Assembly (NCBI GenBank): GCA_050261515.1
Contig: JBLNDJ010000024.1
Coordinates: forward strand, 1 to 64,000
Origin: JBLNDJ01 sp050261515
GTDB lineage: Bacteria; Acidobacteriota; Terriglobia; Bryobacterales; Bryobacteraceae
DNA length: 64,000 nt
Direction of reading: 5' to 3'
The position numbers and the translations under genes were made by a program. The notes under the pieces are model-generated. The model saw nothing but the letters and a program-made list of their open reading frames with translations. It was not told where the DNA came from and made no database searches. Shown piece by piece: positions 1 to 8,776 of the stretch. How positions within the stretch are numbered: the stretch's first letter is position 1; each line of letters begins with the position of its first letter.

Positions 1-435
1 GGCAGCGACGTGACGGCGATCGACCGCGCGGGCAACCCCACCGACGACCCGGCGGCCACGGTCGCCTACCTGGTTAACGACCCCACGGCGAAGTACATTC
101 GCGCGGGCATCGGCACGGTGCCCAATGTGGGGCGCAACACGTTGCCGCTCCGGCCCACCAACAATTTCGACGCCGGCGTGATGAAGCGCGTCTCCATCAC
201 CGAGCGCGTGAAGTTGCAGTTGCAGGGGCAGTTTAGCAACCTGTTCAACCACCCGCAATATACGGGCGGGTACATCAATCACGTGGACGCCGCCAACCCG
301 GCGCTCGTCAGCATCACGACCGGAGTTGGAGTGCGCAACATGCTAACGCCGGGAAATTCGCTTTTCAACCGCCCGGACCTGACGTTCCTGGGCAACGCGC
401 GCCAGATCACGGTGGTGGCCAAGCTGACTTTCTGA
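1..435 (+). CDS. TonB-dependent receptor, C-terminal fragment (5' end outside window)
   Basis: The reading frame is open from base 1 and ends at TGA 433-435, giving the last 144 residues of an outer-membrane protein. The text (LQLQGQFSNLFNHPQY, then NTLPLRPTNNFD, and a final TVVAKLTF strand ending in aromatic Phe) matches the C-terminal beta-barrel of the large carboxypeptidase-regulatory-like TonB-dependent receptors that are abundant in Solibacter-type Acidobacteria. The terminal Phe is the usual beta-barrel assembly signal. Plug and most of the barrel are missing because of the window edge, so the substrate cannot be guessed. Confidence 0.8.
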   Translation, partial: GSDVTAIDRAGNPTDDPAATVAYLVNDPTAKYIRAGIGTVPNVGRNTLPLRPTNNFDAGVMKRVSITERVKLQLQGQFSNLFNHPQYTGGYINHVDAANPALVSITTGVGVRNMLTPGNSLFNRPDLTFLGNARQITVVAKLTF

Positions 436-491
436 GGTGTGGCCCGGGGGGCCGCCTTACGCGATACTGGGAGCAGGCGTGCGCCTCTGGG

Positions 492-845
492 ATGCAGACG
501 ATTCTTGTCGCTGAAGACGAGTCCGGGATCAGGAAGATGGTGGCCGACGTCCTGCGGAAGGCGGGCTACCGCGTGCTCGCGGCCGCCAGCGGGCAGGATG
601 CGATCGCGGCGGCCGCGCGGCACGGCGCGGGAATCGATCTGCTGCTGACCGACATCGTCATGGCGGGCATGGGCGGCGCCGATCTCTACGCGTGGATGAA
701 AAGCGAACGCCCGTATATCAAGGTACTGTTCATCTCGGGCGTGATGAGCCGTGAGCCGCTCGAGGGCGCGTTTTTGAAAAAGCCGTTCACGCCCGCGGAG
801 TTGCTGGCGAAGGTCGAGGAGGTGCTCTCGGCGAGGGCGGCGTGA
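492..845 (+). CDS. Single-domain response regulator (REC only)
   Basis: A 117-residue CheY-like receiver domain with no output domain. Acidic pocket D9/E10, phospho-acceptor D54 in LLLTDIVMAGM, Ser82 in FISG and the invariant Lys97 in KKPF are all present, so it should be phosphorylatable. The residues around D54 and the ISGV/KKPF pattern are like receiver domains of hybrid kinases. There is no kinase next door, so the partner is unknown; it follows the receptor gene by 56 bp and may be read from its own promoter. Confidence 0.88.
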   Translation: MQTILVAEDESGIRKMVADVLRKAGYRVLAAASGQDAIAAAARHGAGIDLLLTDIVMAGMGGADLYAWMKSERPYIKVLFISGVMSREPLEGAFLKKPFTPAELLAKVEEVLSARAA

Positions 846-884
846 GGGCCGGCGGCCCGAAAGGCCGCCGCAGGCCGGGGGGCG

Positions 885-1727
885 CTACTTCGCTTCCGGC
901 TGGTCGTAGGACGCCAGCCGCCGCACCCAGATGTTGCGGTAGCGGACCGCGCAGCCGTGGTCCTGAAGCAGCAGCGGCTCTTCACGGCCGTGCGGCGCGT
1001 AGGTTCCCACCTGGCGATACGCCATGCGTCCGATGATCGGCTGGTGGTGGTGCACCATCACGCCGTTGTGGAAGACCGTGACGTAGGCCGGCTTGACCAC
1101 CTTGTCCTTCTCGAACTGCGGCGCTTCGAACGCGATGTCGTAAGTCTGCCATTCGCCGGGCTTGCGCGAGGCGTTCACCAGCGGCGGGAACTGCCCGTAG
1201 ATCGCGCCGGCGAAGCCATCCGCATAGGTCGGGCTCCGGTAGTTGTCGAGCACCTGGATTTCGTAGCGGCTCATGATGATGACGCCGCTGTTGCCGCGCA
1301 TCTGGTCGGTCCCCACAGGAGGCGCAGGCGTGGCCCATTCGACGTGAATCTGCGCGCTGCCGAACTTCTCTTTGCTGACGAGATCGCCTGTGTCGCCCGC
1401 GACCTCGAAGTAGCCGTCACCCAGCTTCCACTTAGGTGCCGAAGCCTTGCCTTGGCGGACATTCACCCAGTGCGAGAGGTCTTTGCCGTCAAAGAGCACG
1501 ACGGCGTCGGAAGGTGCGGTGCCGGCCTGTTCCTGCGTGGAGGGCGCGCCTGGCGTCACGGCGCGCGGATGGGGCCGCGTGGAGTCGTGCACGTGCCATT
1601 TCTGCCCGGGCAGGATCGGCGTATCGAGGAATCCCGGCCGGGCGTTTCCCTGCCCCACCAGCGCGACGGCCGCCGTCCCCAAGCCGAGCGCGAAAGCACA
1701 GACAAATAAAAAAGGCGTTCGTTTCAT
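885..1727 (-). CDS. Secreted DUF1080 (3-keto-disaccharide hydrolase-like) protein
   Basis: 280 residues with a hydrophobic N-terminal export signal (about residues 1-29) followed by a DUF1080 concanavalin-like fold from about residue 73 (VVLFDGKDLSHWV) to the C-terminus. Family hallmarks are the FDGKDLSHW opening, GNSGVIIMSRYEIQVLDN in the middle and the PLLLQDHG strand near the end. Members bind or hydrolyse (3-keto)glycosides outside the cytoplasm; the exact substrate is not predictable. It lies 13 bp downstream of the MtaA-like gene on the same strand and is probably co-transcribed with it. Confidence 0.85.
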   Translation of the reverse strand: MKRTPFLFVCAFALGLGTAAVALVGQGNARPGFLDTPILPGQKWHVHDSTRPHPRAVTPGAPSTQEQAGTAPSDAVVLFDGKDLSHWVNVRQGKASAPKWKLGDGYFEVAGDTGDLVSKEKFGSAQIHVEWATPAPPVGTDQMRGNSGVIIMSRYEIQVLDNYRSPTYADGFAGAIYGQFPPLVNASRKPGEWQTYDIAFEAPQFEKDKVVKPAYVTVFHNGVMVHHHQPIIGRMAYRQVGTYAPHGREEPLLLQDHGCAVRYRNIWVRRLASYDQPEAK

Positions 1728-1740
1728 TGAACCTGCCAGA

Positions 1741-2760
1741 TTACCAAAGAGCGGCCCGCACCATGGCGCGGACGTTCTCCGGCGGCGTCGCGGCCGGGAG
1801 CGCGCAGCCGGCGTTCAGGATCAGGCGCGGCGTGTCGCTGAAGGCGTCCATCAGCTCGCGGGTCTTCGCCTCGACGAGCGCGGGCGTCCCGAGCGCGAGG
1901 ACGCCGCTCGGATCGATGTTTCCGATGAACGTCGCGCGATGCCTGAGGACCTCGTGCGCCAGGCGCGTGTCCGTCTTGCAGTCGAGCTCGATGGCGTCGG
2001 CGCCCGTGTCCGCGAGGTCGCACAGGATACGGCCGGCGTTGCCGCAGACGTGCAACGCCCAGGGGAGGCCGAGCGCATGCGCGCGCTCCGCGATCCGCCG
2101 TTCCCAGGGGTGCGCGAAAGCGCGGTGCATGGCGGGCGAGATCAGGCTGGTACCGGCGGAACTGTCGCCGTTCGACACCATGTCGGCGCCGGTCGCGGCC
2201 ATCAGGTCGATGAACTGCCCGGTTATTCCGGCCGTGTAGTCGAGCAGCCGGTGCGCGCGCTCGCGGTTGGCCTCTTCCGTCAGGTCCATGAGCCAGCCCT
2301 CCATGCCGCGAAGCATCGCCGCGAGCGAGAAGGGCGCCTGATCGCAGTTGCCGCGGATCCAGATCTCGCCGCCGAAGTGCGCCTTCAGCAGCCGGACGGC
2401 TTCGAGCCAGACCTGAACGCCGGGATAGGCGGCAACGTCCACCGGCTCCAGGCGGTCGACTTCGTCGAGCGATTCGAGAAGCGCGCCCCGAGCGACGGCG
2501 GGCTCGTCTTCGGGGAACTCGACCGGAACGCCGGCGGCGCCGGCGAGCGTCGCCGTGTCCACGTCCACCAGCACGCCGTCCAGCTCGTACTTTTCTACCG
2601 ACTCGATAAAGGCGCGAGCGATCGCGTGCGGATCGGTGCGGTATTGGCGCTGCGTGAGGCCCGCTTCGCGCGCCGCCATCATGAAGTTGTGCAACATGAC
2701 GGGGCGGCGGTCGGGCCACCGGCCGTCGAGCGCCGCACGAATTCTCTGCCACCCGTTCAT
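1741..2760 (-). CDS. Uroporphyrinogen decarboxylase-like (MtaA/CmuA type) protein
   Basis: 339 residues of the URO-D superfamily TIM barrel. It carries the zinc site of the methyltransferase branch, H237-V-C239-G plus C319 in NAGCALP, rather than a haem-pathway signature, so a corrinoid- or thiol-dependent methyl transfer role fits better than HemE. The start ATG at 2760 has a strong ribosome site (GGAGGAG on the minus strand at about 2768-2775). The gene pairs with DUF1080 downstream; such URO-D genes are common in Acidobacteria and Planctomycetes next to sugar-catabolism genes. Substrate unknown. Confidence 0.8.
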   Translation of the reverse strand: MNGWQRIRAALDGRWPDRRPVMLHNFMMAAREAGLTQRQYRTDPHAIARAFIESVEKYELDGVLVDVDTATLAGAAGVPVEFPEDEPAVARGALLESLDEVDRLEPVDVAAYPGVQVWLEAVRLLKAHFGGEIWIRGNCDQAPFSLAAMLRGMEGWLMDLTEEANRERAHRLLDYTAGITGQFIDLMAATGADMVSNGDSSAGTSLISPAMHRAFAHPWERRIAERAHALGLPWALHVCGNAGRILCDLADTGADAIELDCKTDTRLAHEVLRHRATFIGNIDPSGVLALGTPALVEAKTRELMDAFSDTPRLILNAGCALPAATPPENVRAMVRAALW

Positions 2761-2802
2761 CGCCGGTCTCCTCCTATTTGCGCTATTTTTATCACGAGAT
2801 TT

Positions 2803-3594
2803 ATGATCGCCGCTCTGCTCGATCGGTTGTGTTTTCAGAGGCTGATTGACGATCGCGTGGCCGCGCTATTTTCGGGGCAGGGCGCGGGACTGGGACCGGA
2901 CGACGTGGCCGTGCGCGGCGCCTCTCTGCCGGCCTCCGTGAGGCGCTATCTGGAATACGCGGTTCCCGAAGGCGCACCCGCGATCCGCCGCGTTCGCCTG
3001 ACACACGGCGGCTCCTTCCGCGCGAAACCGGACGGGCGCTGGTACACCATCGCGGGCCAGGAGTATTTCACGGTGGCGAAGCCGGGCTTCGTGTGGAGCG
3101 CATCCATACGGCTCATGCCGTTCGTGTGGATCGAAGCCTGCGACTCGCTGGTGGCGGGCGAAGGGCGCACGCTCGTGAGGCTGAATTCGGTCTGGACGTT
3201 AACCGACGCGGCCGGCCCGGAGATCGCTTGCAGTTCGGGCCTGCGCTGGCTGGCCGAGGCGGCCTGGTTCCCACCCGCATTCGCGGGCGCCGGCGTGGTA
3301 TGGGAGGAACTCGACCGCCACACGGCCCGCGCGGCGCTTGTGCACGACGGCCCGCCCATCACCGCCGAAGCCGAGTTCGACGATGCCGGCAGGATGCTCA
3401 GAATGTGCGCCGATCGCTTCCGTGAAATTGGCGGAGGCAGGACCGAGCTGACGCCGTAGGGATGCCGGTACGAGGATTACCGCGACTTCGGCGGCCTCCG
3501 CGCGCCCGCTTCGGGGGAGGCCTTCTGGAAGCTCGAGAGCGGCGAGTTTCCCTACGCCCGCTTTCGCGTGAAGAGCCTCGAGTACGGCAGGTGA
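2803..3594 (+). pseudogene. DUF6544-like gene interrupted by one in-frame TAG
   Basis: From ATG 2803 the frame encodes 218 residues (GRWYTIAGQEYFTVAKPGF, then VWSASIRLMP) resembling the DUF6544 family, then meets TAG at 3457-3459. Reading on in the same frame without any shift gives 44 more codons (YEDYRDFGGLRAPASGEAFW, then KLESGEFPYARFRVKSLEY) to TGA 3592-3594. This tail looks like the family's normal C-terminus. From memory, family members usually have Trp just before this segment (P-W-x-G/R), so TGG to TAG is the simplest explanation. It could be a young pseudogene, a truncated but working protein, or a sequencing error. The gene is divergent from the MtaA-like gene. Confidence 0.7.
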
Positions 3595-3661
3595 CCGCTC
3601 GCCGGCGCGGTTGCGCGGCGCGCGGCTGGTGGAGACCGGTTTCGCGGATAATAGTGGTTCT

Positions 3662-4690
3662 ATGACCACAAGCGAGCTTGCCGCGGCGCTAGGGTGCCGC
3701 CTGGCCGGCGATCCGGGGCTCGAGATCAAGGGCCTGGCCCCCATGGACCAGGCCGGACCGAACGAACTGACTTTCCTCGCCAACCCGAAGTACGCGCACA
3801 AAGTGAAGGACACGCGCGCCGGAGCCATCCTTATCGCGCAGCCGGTCGCCGGCGCGTCCATCGTCAGCCTCGTCTCCGAGAACCCGTACCTCGATTTCGC
3901 GCGCGCGCTCGAGATGTTCTACCGCCCGCCGCGGCCGTGCCCCGGGATACATCCGCTGGCGTCGGTGGCGGCAACGGCGCGCATCGGCGAGAACGCCTCC
4001 ATCGGCCCGTTTGCCGTGGTGGGCGAGAACGCCGTCATCGGCCGCAACGCCGTGCTCCATCCGCACGTCGTGATTTATGAAGGCGTCGAGATCGGCGACG
4101 ATTTCTATGCGCATTCGCACGTTACGGTGCGCGAATTCTGCAAGATCGGCAACCGGGTGACGCTCGGCAACGGGGTTGTGATCGGCGGCGACGGCTTCGG
4201 TTTCGCGCACAAGCCCGATGGCTCGCACTACAAGATTCCGCAGTCGGGCATCACGGTGATCGAGGACGATGTCGAGATTCAATCGCTGTCGTCAATCGAC
4301 CGCGCGACGATCGGAGAAAGCAGGGTCAAACGCGGAGCGATCATCGACAGCCTGGTGCAGGTGGGGCACGCGTGCGTCGTTGGGGAGAACGACATCCTCT
4401 GCGCGCAGGTGGGCCTGGCCGGCAGCTCGGTTCTCGGCAAGAATGTCGTGCTCACCGGGCAGGTCGGGGTGGCCGGGCACCTCACCATCCATGACAACGT
4501 GGTGGTATACGCGCAGAGCGGCATCGGCGGGGACGTCAAGGAGGGCAGCATCGTTTCCGGCTCGCCCGCCTTCGAGGCCCGCGACTGGCTGCGCGCCGTC
4601 ACCGCTTTTCCCAAGCTGCCCGAGCTTGCGAAAACCGTGCGCGAACTGAAGAAGCGAGTGGAGGAGCTAGAAAAGAAAGCCGATGCGTAA
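3662..4690 (+). CDS. lpxD: UDP-3-O-acylglucosamine N-acyltransferase LpxD
   Basis: 342 residues. It adds the second acyl chain to UDP-GlcN in lipid A synthesis in the cytoplasm. An N-terminal LpxD uridine-binding domain (1-95, NELTFLANPKY) is followed by left-handed parallel beta-helix hexapeptide repeats (about 98-305) and a C-terminal helix (310-342). The catalytic His is H236 in SLVQVGHACVVG, and GGDGFGFAHKPDGSHYKIPQ is the conserved acyl-chain/ACP region. ATG 3662 was chosen over the longer frame because the domain starts there. The last 8 bp overlap the next gene, indicating an operon. Confidence 0.96.
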   Translation: MTTSELAAALGCRLAGDPGLEIKGLAPMDQAGPNELTFLANPKYAHKVKDTRAGAILIAQPVAGASIVSLVSENPYLDFARALEMFYRPPRPCPGIHPLASVAATARIGENASIGPFAVVGENAVIGRNAVLHPHVVIYEGVEIGDDFYAHSHVTVREFCKIGNRVTLGNGVVIGGDGFGFAHKPDGSHYKIPQSGITVIEDDVEIQSLSSIDRATIGESRVKRGAIIDSLVQVGHACVVGENDILCAQVGLAGSSVLGKNVVLTGQVGVAGHLTIHDNVVVYAQSGIGGDVKEGSIVSGSPAFEARDWLRAVTAFPKLPELAKTVRELKKRVEELEKKADA

Positions 4691-5507
4691 CCGACCGCAG
4701 CCGAACACCGACATGCGTGTGGCCTACAAGAACGAGGAATTCCTCGACAGCCCGGACGCGCGCGTCCTCAGGATCTTATCCGAGTATCTCGAGCCCTACT
4801 CCCACTTCCGCCGCGAGCGCATACGCGACACCGTTGTGTTCTTCGGCTCCGCGCGCATACACGACGCGGAAGGGCCGCTGCGCAAGTATTACGACGACGC
4901 GCGCACGCTGGCGCGCCTGCTGACGGTCTGGAGCGAGGAAATCAAGAACTCCAGCCGCCGGTTCGTGGTGTGCAGCGGAGGAGGGCCGGGCATTATGGAA
5001 GCCGCCAACCGGGGCGCCGCCGAAGCGGGCGGCAAGACCATCGGCCTCAACATCGGGCTCCCGTTCGAACAGCTCCCAAACAAGTACATCACTCCGGAGT
5101 TGCTGTTCGAATTCCACTATTTTTTCATGCGCAAGTTTTGGTTCGCGTACCTGGCCAAGGCGCTGGTGGTCTTTCCCGGTGGATTCGGCACGCTCGATGA
5201 GCTGATGGAAATGCTCACGCTCGTGCAGACGCGCAAACTGCAAAAAAAGATCATTATTGTGCTCTACGGGTCCGATTTCTGGAAGGAAGTCGTCAATTTC
5301 GACGCTCTGGTGAAATACGGGACCATTTCCCCGGAGGATCTGGAGCTGTTCCAGTTCGCGGACGACCCGAAGAGCGCCCTGGAGATCCTCAAGAACGGGC
5401 TCACCAGGCTGTACCTCGAGCCCGAGCAGCCCCAACACGAGCAGGAAACGCCTGCCATCGCGAAATCGGTTGTCCCGGAGGGCAACTTGCGGGAAGCGCC
5501 GGAATAG
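4683..5507 (+). CDS. LOG-family (TIGR00730-type) Rossmann protein
   Basis: 274 residues with the lysine-decarboxylase-like LOG fold: SGGGPGIMEAANRGA (98-112) and the signature PGGFGTLDE (165-173) that forms the nucleotide/phosphoribohydrolase site. Relatives cleave cytokinin- or nucleotide-monophosphate N-glycosidic bonds. The alternative name lysine decarboxylase is unlikely. It overlaps lpxD by 8 bp, and an internal ATG at 4713 is also a possible start. The last 35 residues are low-complexity and dispensable-looking. Confidence 0.88.
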   Translation: MRNRPQPNTDMRVAYKNEEFLDSPDARVLRILSEYLEPYSHFRRERIRDTVVFFGSARIHDAEGPLRKYYDDARTLARLLTVWSEEIKNSSRRFVVCSGGGPGIMEAANRGAAEAGGKTIGLNIGLPFEQLPNKYITPELLFEFHYFFMRKFWFAYLAKALVVFPGGFGTLDELMEMLTLVQTRKLQKKIIIVLYGSDFWKEVVNFDALVKYGTISPEDLELFQFADDPKSALEILKNGLTRLYLEPEQPQHEQETPAIAKSVVPEGNLREAPE

Positions 5508-5558
5508 CGCGGCCGCCGCTCGCAGCACAGCCTGATTTCCGCGCGCTATATTCGTTAC

Positions 5559-6464
5559 GTGATTCGAAGCGCCGTCGTTCCTGTCGCCGGGCTCGGCACA
5601 CGCCTGCTGCCGGCCACCAAGTCGCAGCCGAAGGAGATGCTGCCGGTCGCGCGCAAGCCCATCGTCCAGTACGTGGTCGAGGAACTGGTGGCCAACGGCA
5701 TCGAGCAGGTGCTGTTCATCACCGGTCGCAACAAGAGCTCGATCGAGAACCATTTCGACAGCGACCCGGAGCTGGTGCGGTCGCTGAGCGCGGCCAACAG
5801 GCGCGACCTGCTGGGCGAGCTTTCCTTCGAGGACTTGCGCGCGCACTTCTTCTACACGCGCCAGCGCTCGCAGCGCGGCCTGGGCGACGCCGTTCTCTGC
5901 GGCGAGAACTTCGCGGGCGAGGAGCCGTTCGTCGTCGCCCTGGGCGACTCGATCATCGGGCTGAACGCGGGCTCGCGGGCCGTTTCGCGCATGGCGGAGC
6001 TGTTCGAGGAGAAGCACGCAAGCTGCGTCATCGCGGTCGAGGAAGTGCCGCCGGAGCAAACCAGCCACTATGGAATCGTCCGGCCTGCGGATGGAACCGG
6101 CGACTGGTTCCGCATCGCGAACCTGGTGGAGAAGCCTAAACCGGAAGAGGCTCCGAGCAATCTCGCGATCGCGGGACGCTACGTCGTTTCGCCGCTGATC
6201 TTCGACATGATCCGGCGCGTGAAGCCGGACGCGCGCGGCGAAATCCAGTTCACCGACGCGATCCAGCTCATGTGCGAAGAGGGCAAGCGCGTGCTCGCCA
6301 TGAAACTGCCGGCCGCCGAGCGCCGCTACGACATCGGCAACTTCCCGAGCTACTTCGAAACGTTCGTCGAGTTCGCGCTGGCGGACCCGCTTTACGGCAA
6401 GGCTTTTCGCGCGTCGCTCGAACGGATGCTCGAGAAACAGCGCGTCCCGGCCGCCGGCGACTGA
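5559..6464 (+). CDS. galU: UTP-glucose-1-phosphate uridylyltransferase
   Basis: 301 residues starting at GTG 5559. It makes UDP-glucose for envelope polysaccharides and galactose use. The nucleotide-binding signature GLGTRLLPATKSQPKEMLPV (11-30) sits at the N-terminus, followed by KPIVQYVVEE and the substrate-binding VEKPKPEEAPSNLAI segment, as in GalU/HasC enzymes. Its stop codon shares a base with the start of the next gene (TGATG at 6462-6466), so the downstream glycosyltransferase is translationally coupled. Confidence 0.94.
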   Translation: MIRSAVVPVAGLGTRLLPATKSQPKEMLPVARKPIVQYVVEELVANGIEQVLFITGRNKSSIENHFDSDPELVRSLSAANRRDLLGELSFEDLRAHFFYTRQRSQRGLGDAVLCGENFAGEEPFVVALGDSIIGLNAGSRAVSRMAELFEEKHASCVIAVEEVPPEQTSHYGIVRPADGTGDWFRIANLVEKPKPEEAPSNLAIAGRYVVSPLIFDMIRRVKPDARGEIQFTDAIQLMCEEGKRVLAMKLPAAERRYDIGNFPSYFETFVEFALADPLYGKAFRASLERMLEKQRVPAAGD

Positions 6465-7900
6465 TGCGCCGCGCATTCTTCGCCGCATTATTCGCGGCGC
6501 TCGCCGCCAGCCGCTTCTGCCACCTGCGCATCCTCTGGACCGAAGAGGACTTGCCGCTCGCCGCCGCTATCCAGATGCTTTTCGGCAAGGCTCTCTACCG
6601 CGACGTGTGGTTCGACAAGCCGCCGCTGGTTCCGGCGGTCTATCTGCTCTGGGGCGCGCACACGGGCTGGCCACTGCGGCTCGCCTGCGCGCTCTACGCA
6701 TTGCTGGCCTGCTGGTTGATCTACCGTTTTGCGCGCGATCTGTGGGGCGAGCGCGAGGGCATGCTCGCCGCCGCCCTGCTCGGGTTTTTTCTGATCTTCG
6801 GAATTCCGGCGGCGGTGATGCCGCTCGCCGCGGACTTGCTGATGCTCGCGCCGCACATCGCGGCGGTGTATCTCGCCTGGCGCGGGCGCGCGCTGTGGAG
6901 CGGCGTGGCGGCCGGGGTGGCGTTTTTGTGCAACGCGAAGGCGGCGTTGGTGCTGGCCGCCTGCGCGGTGTTCGACCCGCGCGGCATCCCATGGCTGCTC
7001 GCCGGCTTCGCGATTCCGAACGCGGCCGCGCTGGCGTGGTTTTTCGCCACGGGCGCGCTCCGGGATTACTACGAGCAGGTGTGGTGGCTCGGCGGGCTCT
7101 ACGCGAAGAACACGTTCGTCGCGCATCCGCTGCGCGAGGGCTTCCTGCGCACCGTGAACTGGATCGGGTTCCACGCCGCGCTGTTTGTGGCGGCCGCGTG
7201 GTTCTGGCTGCGGGAACGCAAGCCCGAGCGGTGGCGCTTCGCTGTGTGGGCCGCGCTCTCGCTGGCATCGGTGGCGGCGGGATGGCGGTTCTTCCCGCGC
7301 TATTACTTCGCGCTGCTGCCCGTCATGGTGCTAGCCGCCGCCCGCGGGCTCGCGCTGCTCGGCCGGCGCCGCGCCGTTCCGGTGCTGCTGTTGCTGCTCA
7401 TCCCGATGGTGCGGTTCGGCCCGCGCTACGTCACGCTGGCGCGCGAGCTCGCGGCCGGGCGCGAGCACGAATGGCGCGACGTCGCGATGGACCGCGACAG
7501 CCGCGCCGCCGCGAAGCTGATCCTGGAGCGCGCGCGCCCCGGCGACACGCTGTTCGTCTGGGGCTACCGCCCTGACATTTTCGCCTACACGCGCATGCCT
7601 GCCGCCACGCGCTTTCTCGAATCGCAGCCATTGAGCGGTGTGTTCGCCGACCGGCACCTGTTCCAGTCCGAAGCCCTCGCGCCGGCGTGGACCGCAGGGA
7701 ACCGCGCCGCGCTGCTCGCCTCGCGGCCCACGTTCGTCGTCGATGGCCTCGGCGCATTCAACCCCGCGCTCGGGATGGACGCTTATCCCGAACTGCGTTC
7801 CTGGCTGGCGCGGTACTCTCCCGCGGCGCGCACGCCGTGGACCGCGATCTATCAATACAACGACGGCTCGCCCCGCGGACGCGTCTTCCAGCGCCGGTGA
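6464..7900 (+). CDS. PMT/ArnT-type membrane glycosyltransferase (GT39/83-like)
   Basis: 478 residues and about ten hydrophobic segments. The N-terminal periplasmic loop has the acidic pair TEEDLPLA and FDKPPLVP, typical of polyprenyl-phosphate sugar transferases of the PMT/ArnT clan. The C-terminal soluble part (about 330-478) has the usual LFVWGYRPDIFAYT motif. It probably moves a sugar from an undecaprenyl carrier to lipid A or a protein in the periplasm; acceptor unknown. ATG 6464 overlaps galU by one base. Its 3' end overlaps the convergent acyltransferase by 49 bp. Confidence 0.82.
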   Translation: MRRAFFAALFAALAASRFCHLRILWTEEDLPLAAAIQMLFGKALYRDVWFDKPPLVPAVYLLWGAHTGWPLRLACALYALLACWLIYRFARDLWGEREGMLAAALLGFFLIFGIPAAVMPLAADLLMLAPHIAAVYLAWRGRALWSGVAAGVAFLCNAKAALVLAACAVFDPRGIPWLLAGFAIPNAAALAWFFATGALRDYYEQVWWLGGLYAKNTFVAHPLREGFLRTVNWIGFHAALFVAAAWFWLRERKPERWRFAVWAALSLASVAAGWRFFPRYYFALLPVMVLAAARGLALLGRRRAVPVLLLLLIPMVRFGPRYVTLARELAAGREHEWRDVAMDRDSRAAAKLILERARPGDTLFVWGYRPDIFAYTRMPAATRFLESQPLSGVFADRHLFQSEALAPAWTAGNRAALLASRPTFVVDGLGAFNPALGMDAYPELRSWLARYSPAARTPWTAIYQYNDGSPRGRVFQRR

Positions 7901-8751
7901 ATCCAGAGCCACTGGTCGGGGTATTCGCGGATGACCGATTCGAGCACGCCCTGGAGGCGCGCCGTGTCTTCGTCCACGCGGCCTGTGATTTCGACCGGCG
8001 GGTAGAAGCGCAGCACGTAGCGCCGCTCTTGTTCGGACCATAGCGCGAAACCCGGGATGACGGCCGCTCCAGTGCGCGCGGCGATTTTCGCGAACCCGGT
8101 TCCGGCACAGGCAGGCACACCGAAGAAATCGACGAACACGCCCTGGTCGAGGCTCGAGTTCTGATCGATCAGGATGCCGACGGCCTCGTTGGCGTGGAGG
8201 GCTTTGACGAGCGTGCGGGCGAAGTCCTTCTTTTCGATAATGCGGTTGCCGGAGAGCGCGCGGCGGCGCTCGACAAGGCGATCGATGGCTGGGTTGTCGA
8301 GCGGCCGGACGATGACGTGCATGGGCCCGGTAAGCAGGCCGTGTGCGAAGGCGCTGAGCTCCCAGTTGCCGAGGTGCGCGGTCGCAAACAGCACGCCGCG
8401 CCCGGCGGCCCGCGCGCGCTCGAAGTGCTCGAATCCCTCGTAGCGGATCCAGCCGGAGATGTTGGCCTTGCTGATTTGCGGGAACTTCGCGAAGGCCACC
8501 AGCAGGCGCGCGATGGAACGGTAGACTCCGGCGGCGATCTCGTTGCGCCGGGCCGGCGATATTTCGGGCATCGCGAATTCGAGGTTGCGCAGGGCCACGC
8601 GGCGCAGGCGCGGCACGGCGCAATCGAGCAGGCCGACGTAGAAGCGCGCGAGCCGGTCGGCCGCGGGCCTGGGAAGCCACTCGAGCGACTTCAGCACGCA
8701 CACGGCCGCGCCCCATTCAAGCGCGTTGCGAACACGGGAGCGTTGTTTCAA
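7852..8751 (-). CDS. Lipid A acyltransferase, LpxL/HtrB-like
   Basis: 299 residues of the bacterial lipid A biosynthesis acyltransferase family, about the normal length. The catalytic H-x4-E motif is H126-LGNW-E131, followed by the NRIIEKK and GILIDQNSS blocks seen in LpxL/LpxM. It likely adds a secondary acyl chain to Kdo-lipid A at the inner membrane, in keeping with lpxD nearby. The convergent 49-bp overlap with the glycosyltransferase leaves no room for a terminator between them. Confidence 0.88.
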   Translation of the reverse strand: MKQRSRVRNALEWGAAVCVLKSLEWLPRPAADRLARFYVGLLDCAVPRLRRVALRNLEFAMPEISPARRNEIAAGVYRSIARLLVAFAKFPQISKANISGWIRYEGFEHFERARAAGRGVLFATAHLGNWELSAFAHGLLTGPMHVIVRPLDNPAIDRLVERRRALSGNRIIEKKDFARTLVKALHANEAVGILIDQNSSLDQGVFVDFFGVPACAGTGFAKIAARTGAAVIPGFALWSEQERRYVLRFYPPVEITGRVDEDTARLQGVLESVIREYPDQWLWIHRRWKTRPRGEPSLY

Positions 8752-8776
8752 ACGTCTAGGATAACCGCGCGATCGT

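Noticed and set aside
1447..3459. Plus-strand open frame of 670 codons across the DUF1080 and MtaA-like genes
   Set aside because: Its first 450 codons are an antisense shadow in GC-rich DNA (Arg/Ala/Val-rich, no domain). Only the part from ATG 2803 is a plausible gene.
4776..6488. Minus-strand open frame of 570 codons opposite the LOG and galU genes
   Set aside because: It is antisense to two well-supported genes and rich in Arg, His and Asp. No domain or start signal.
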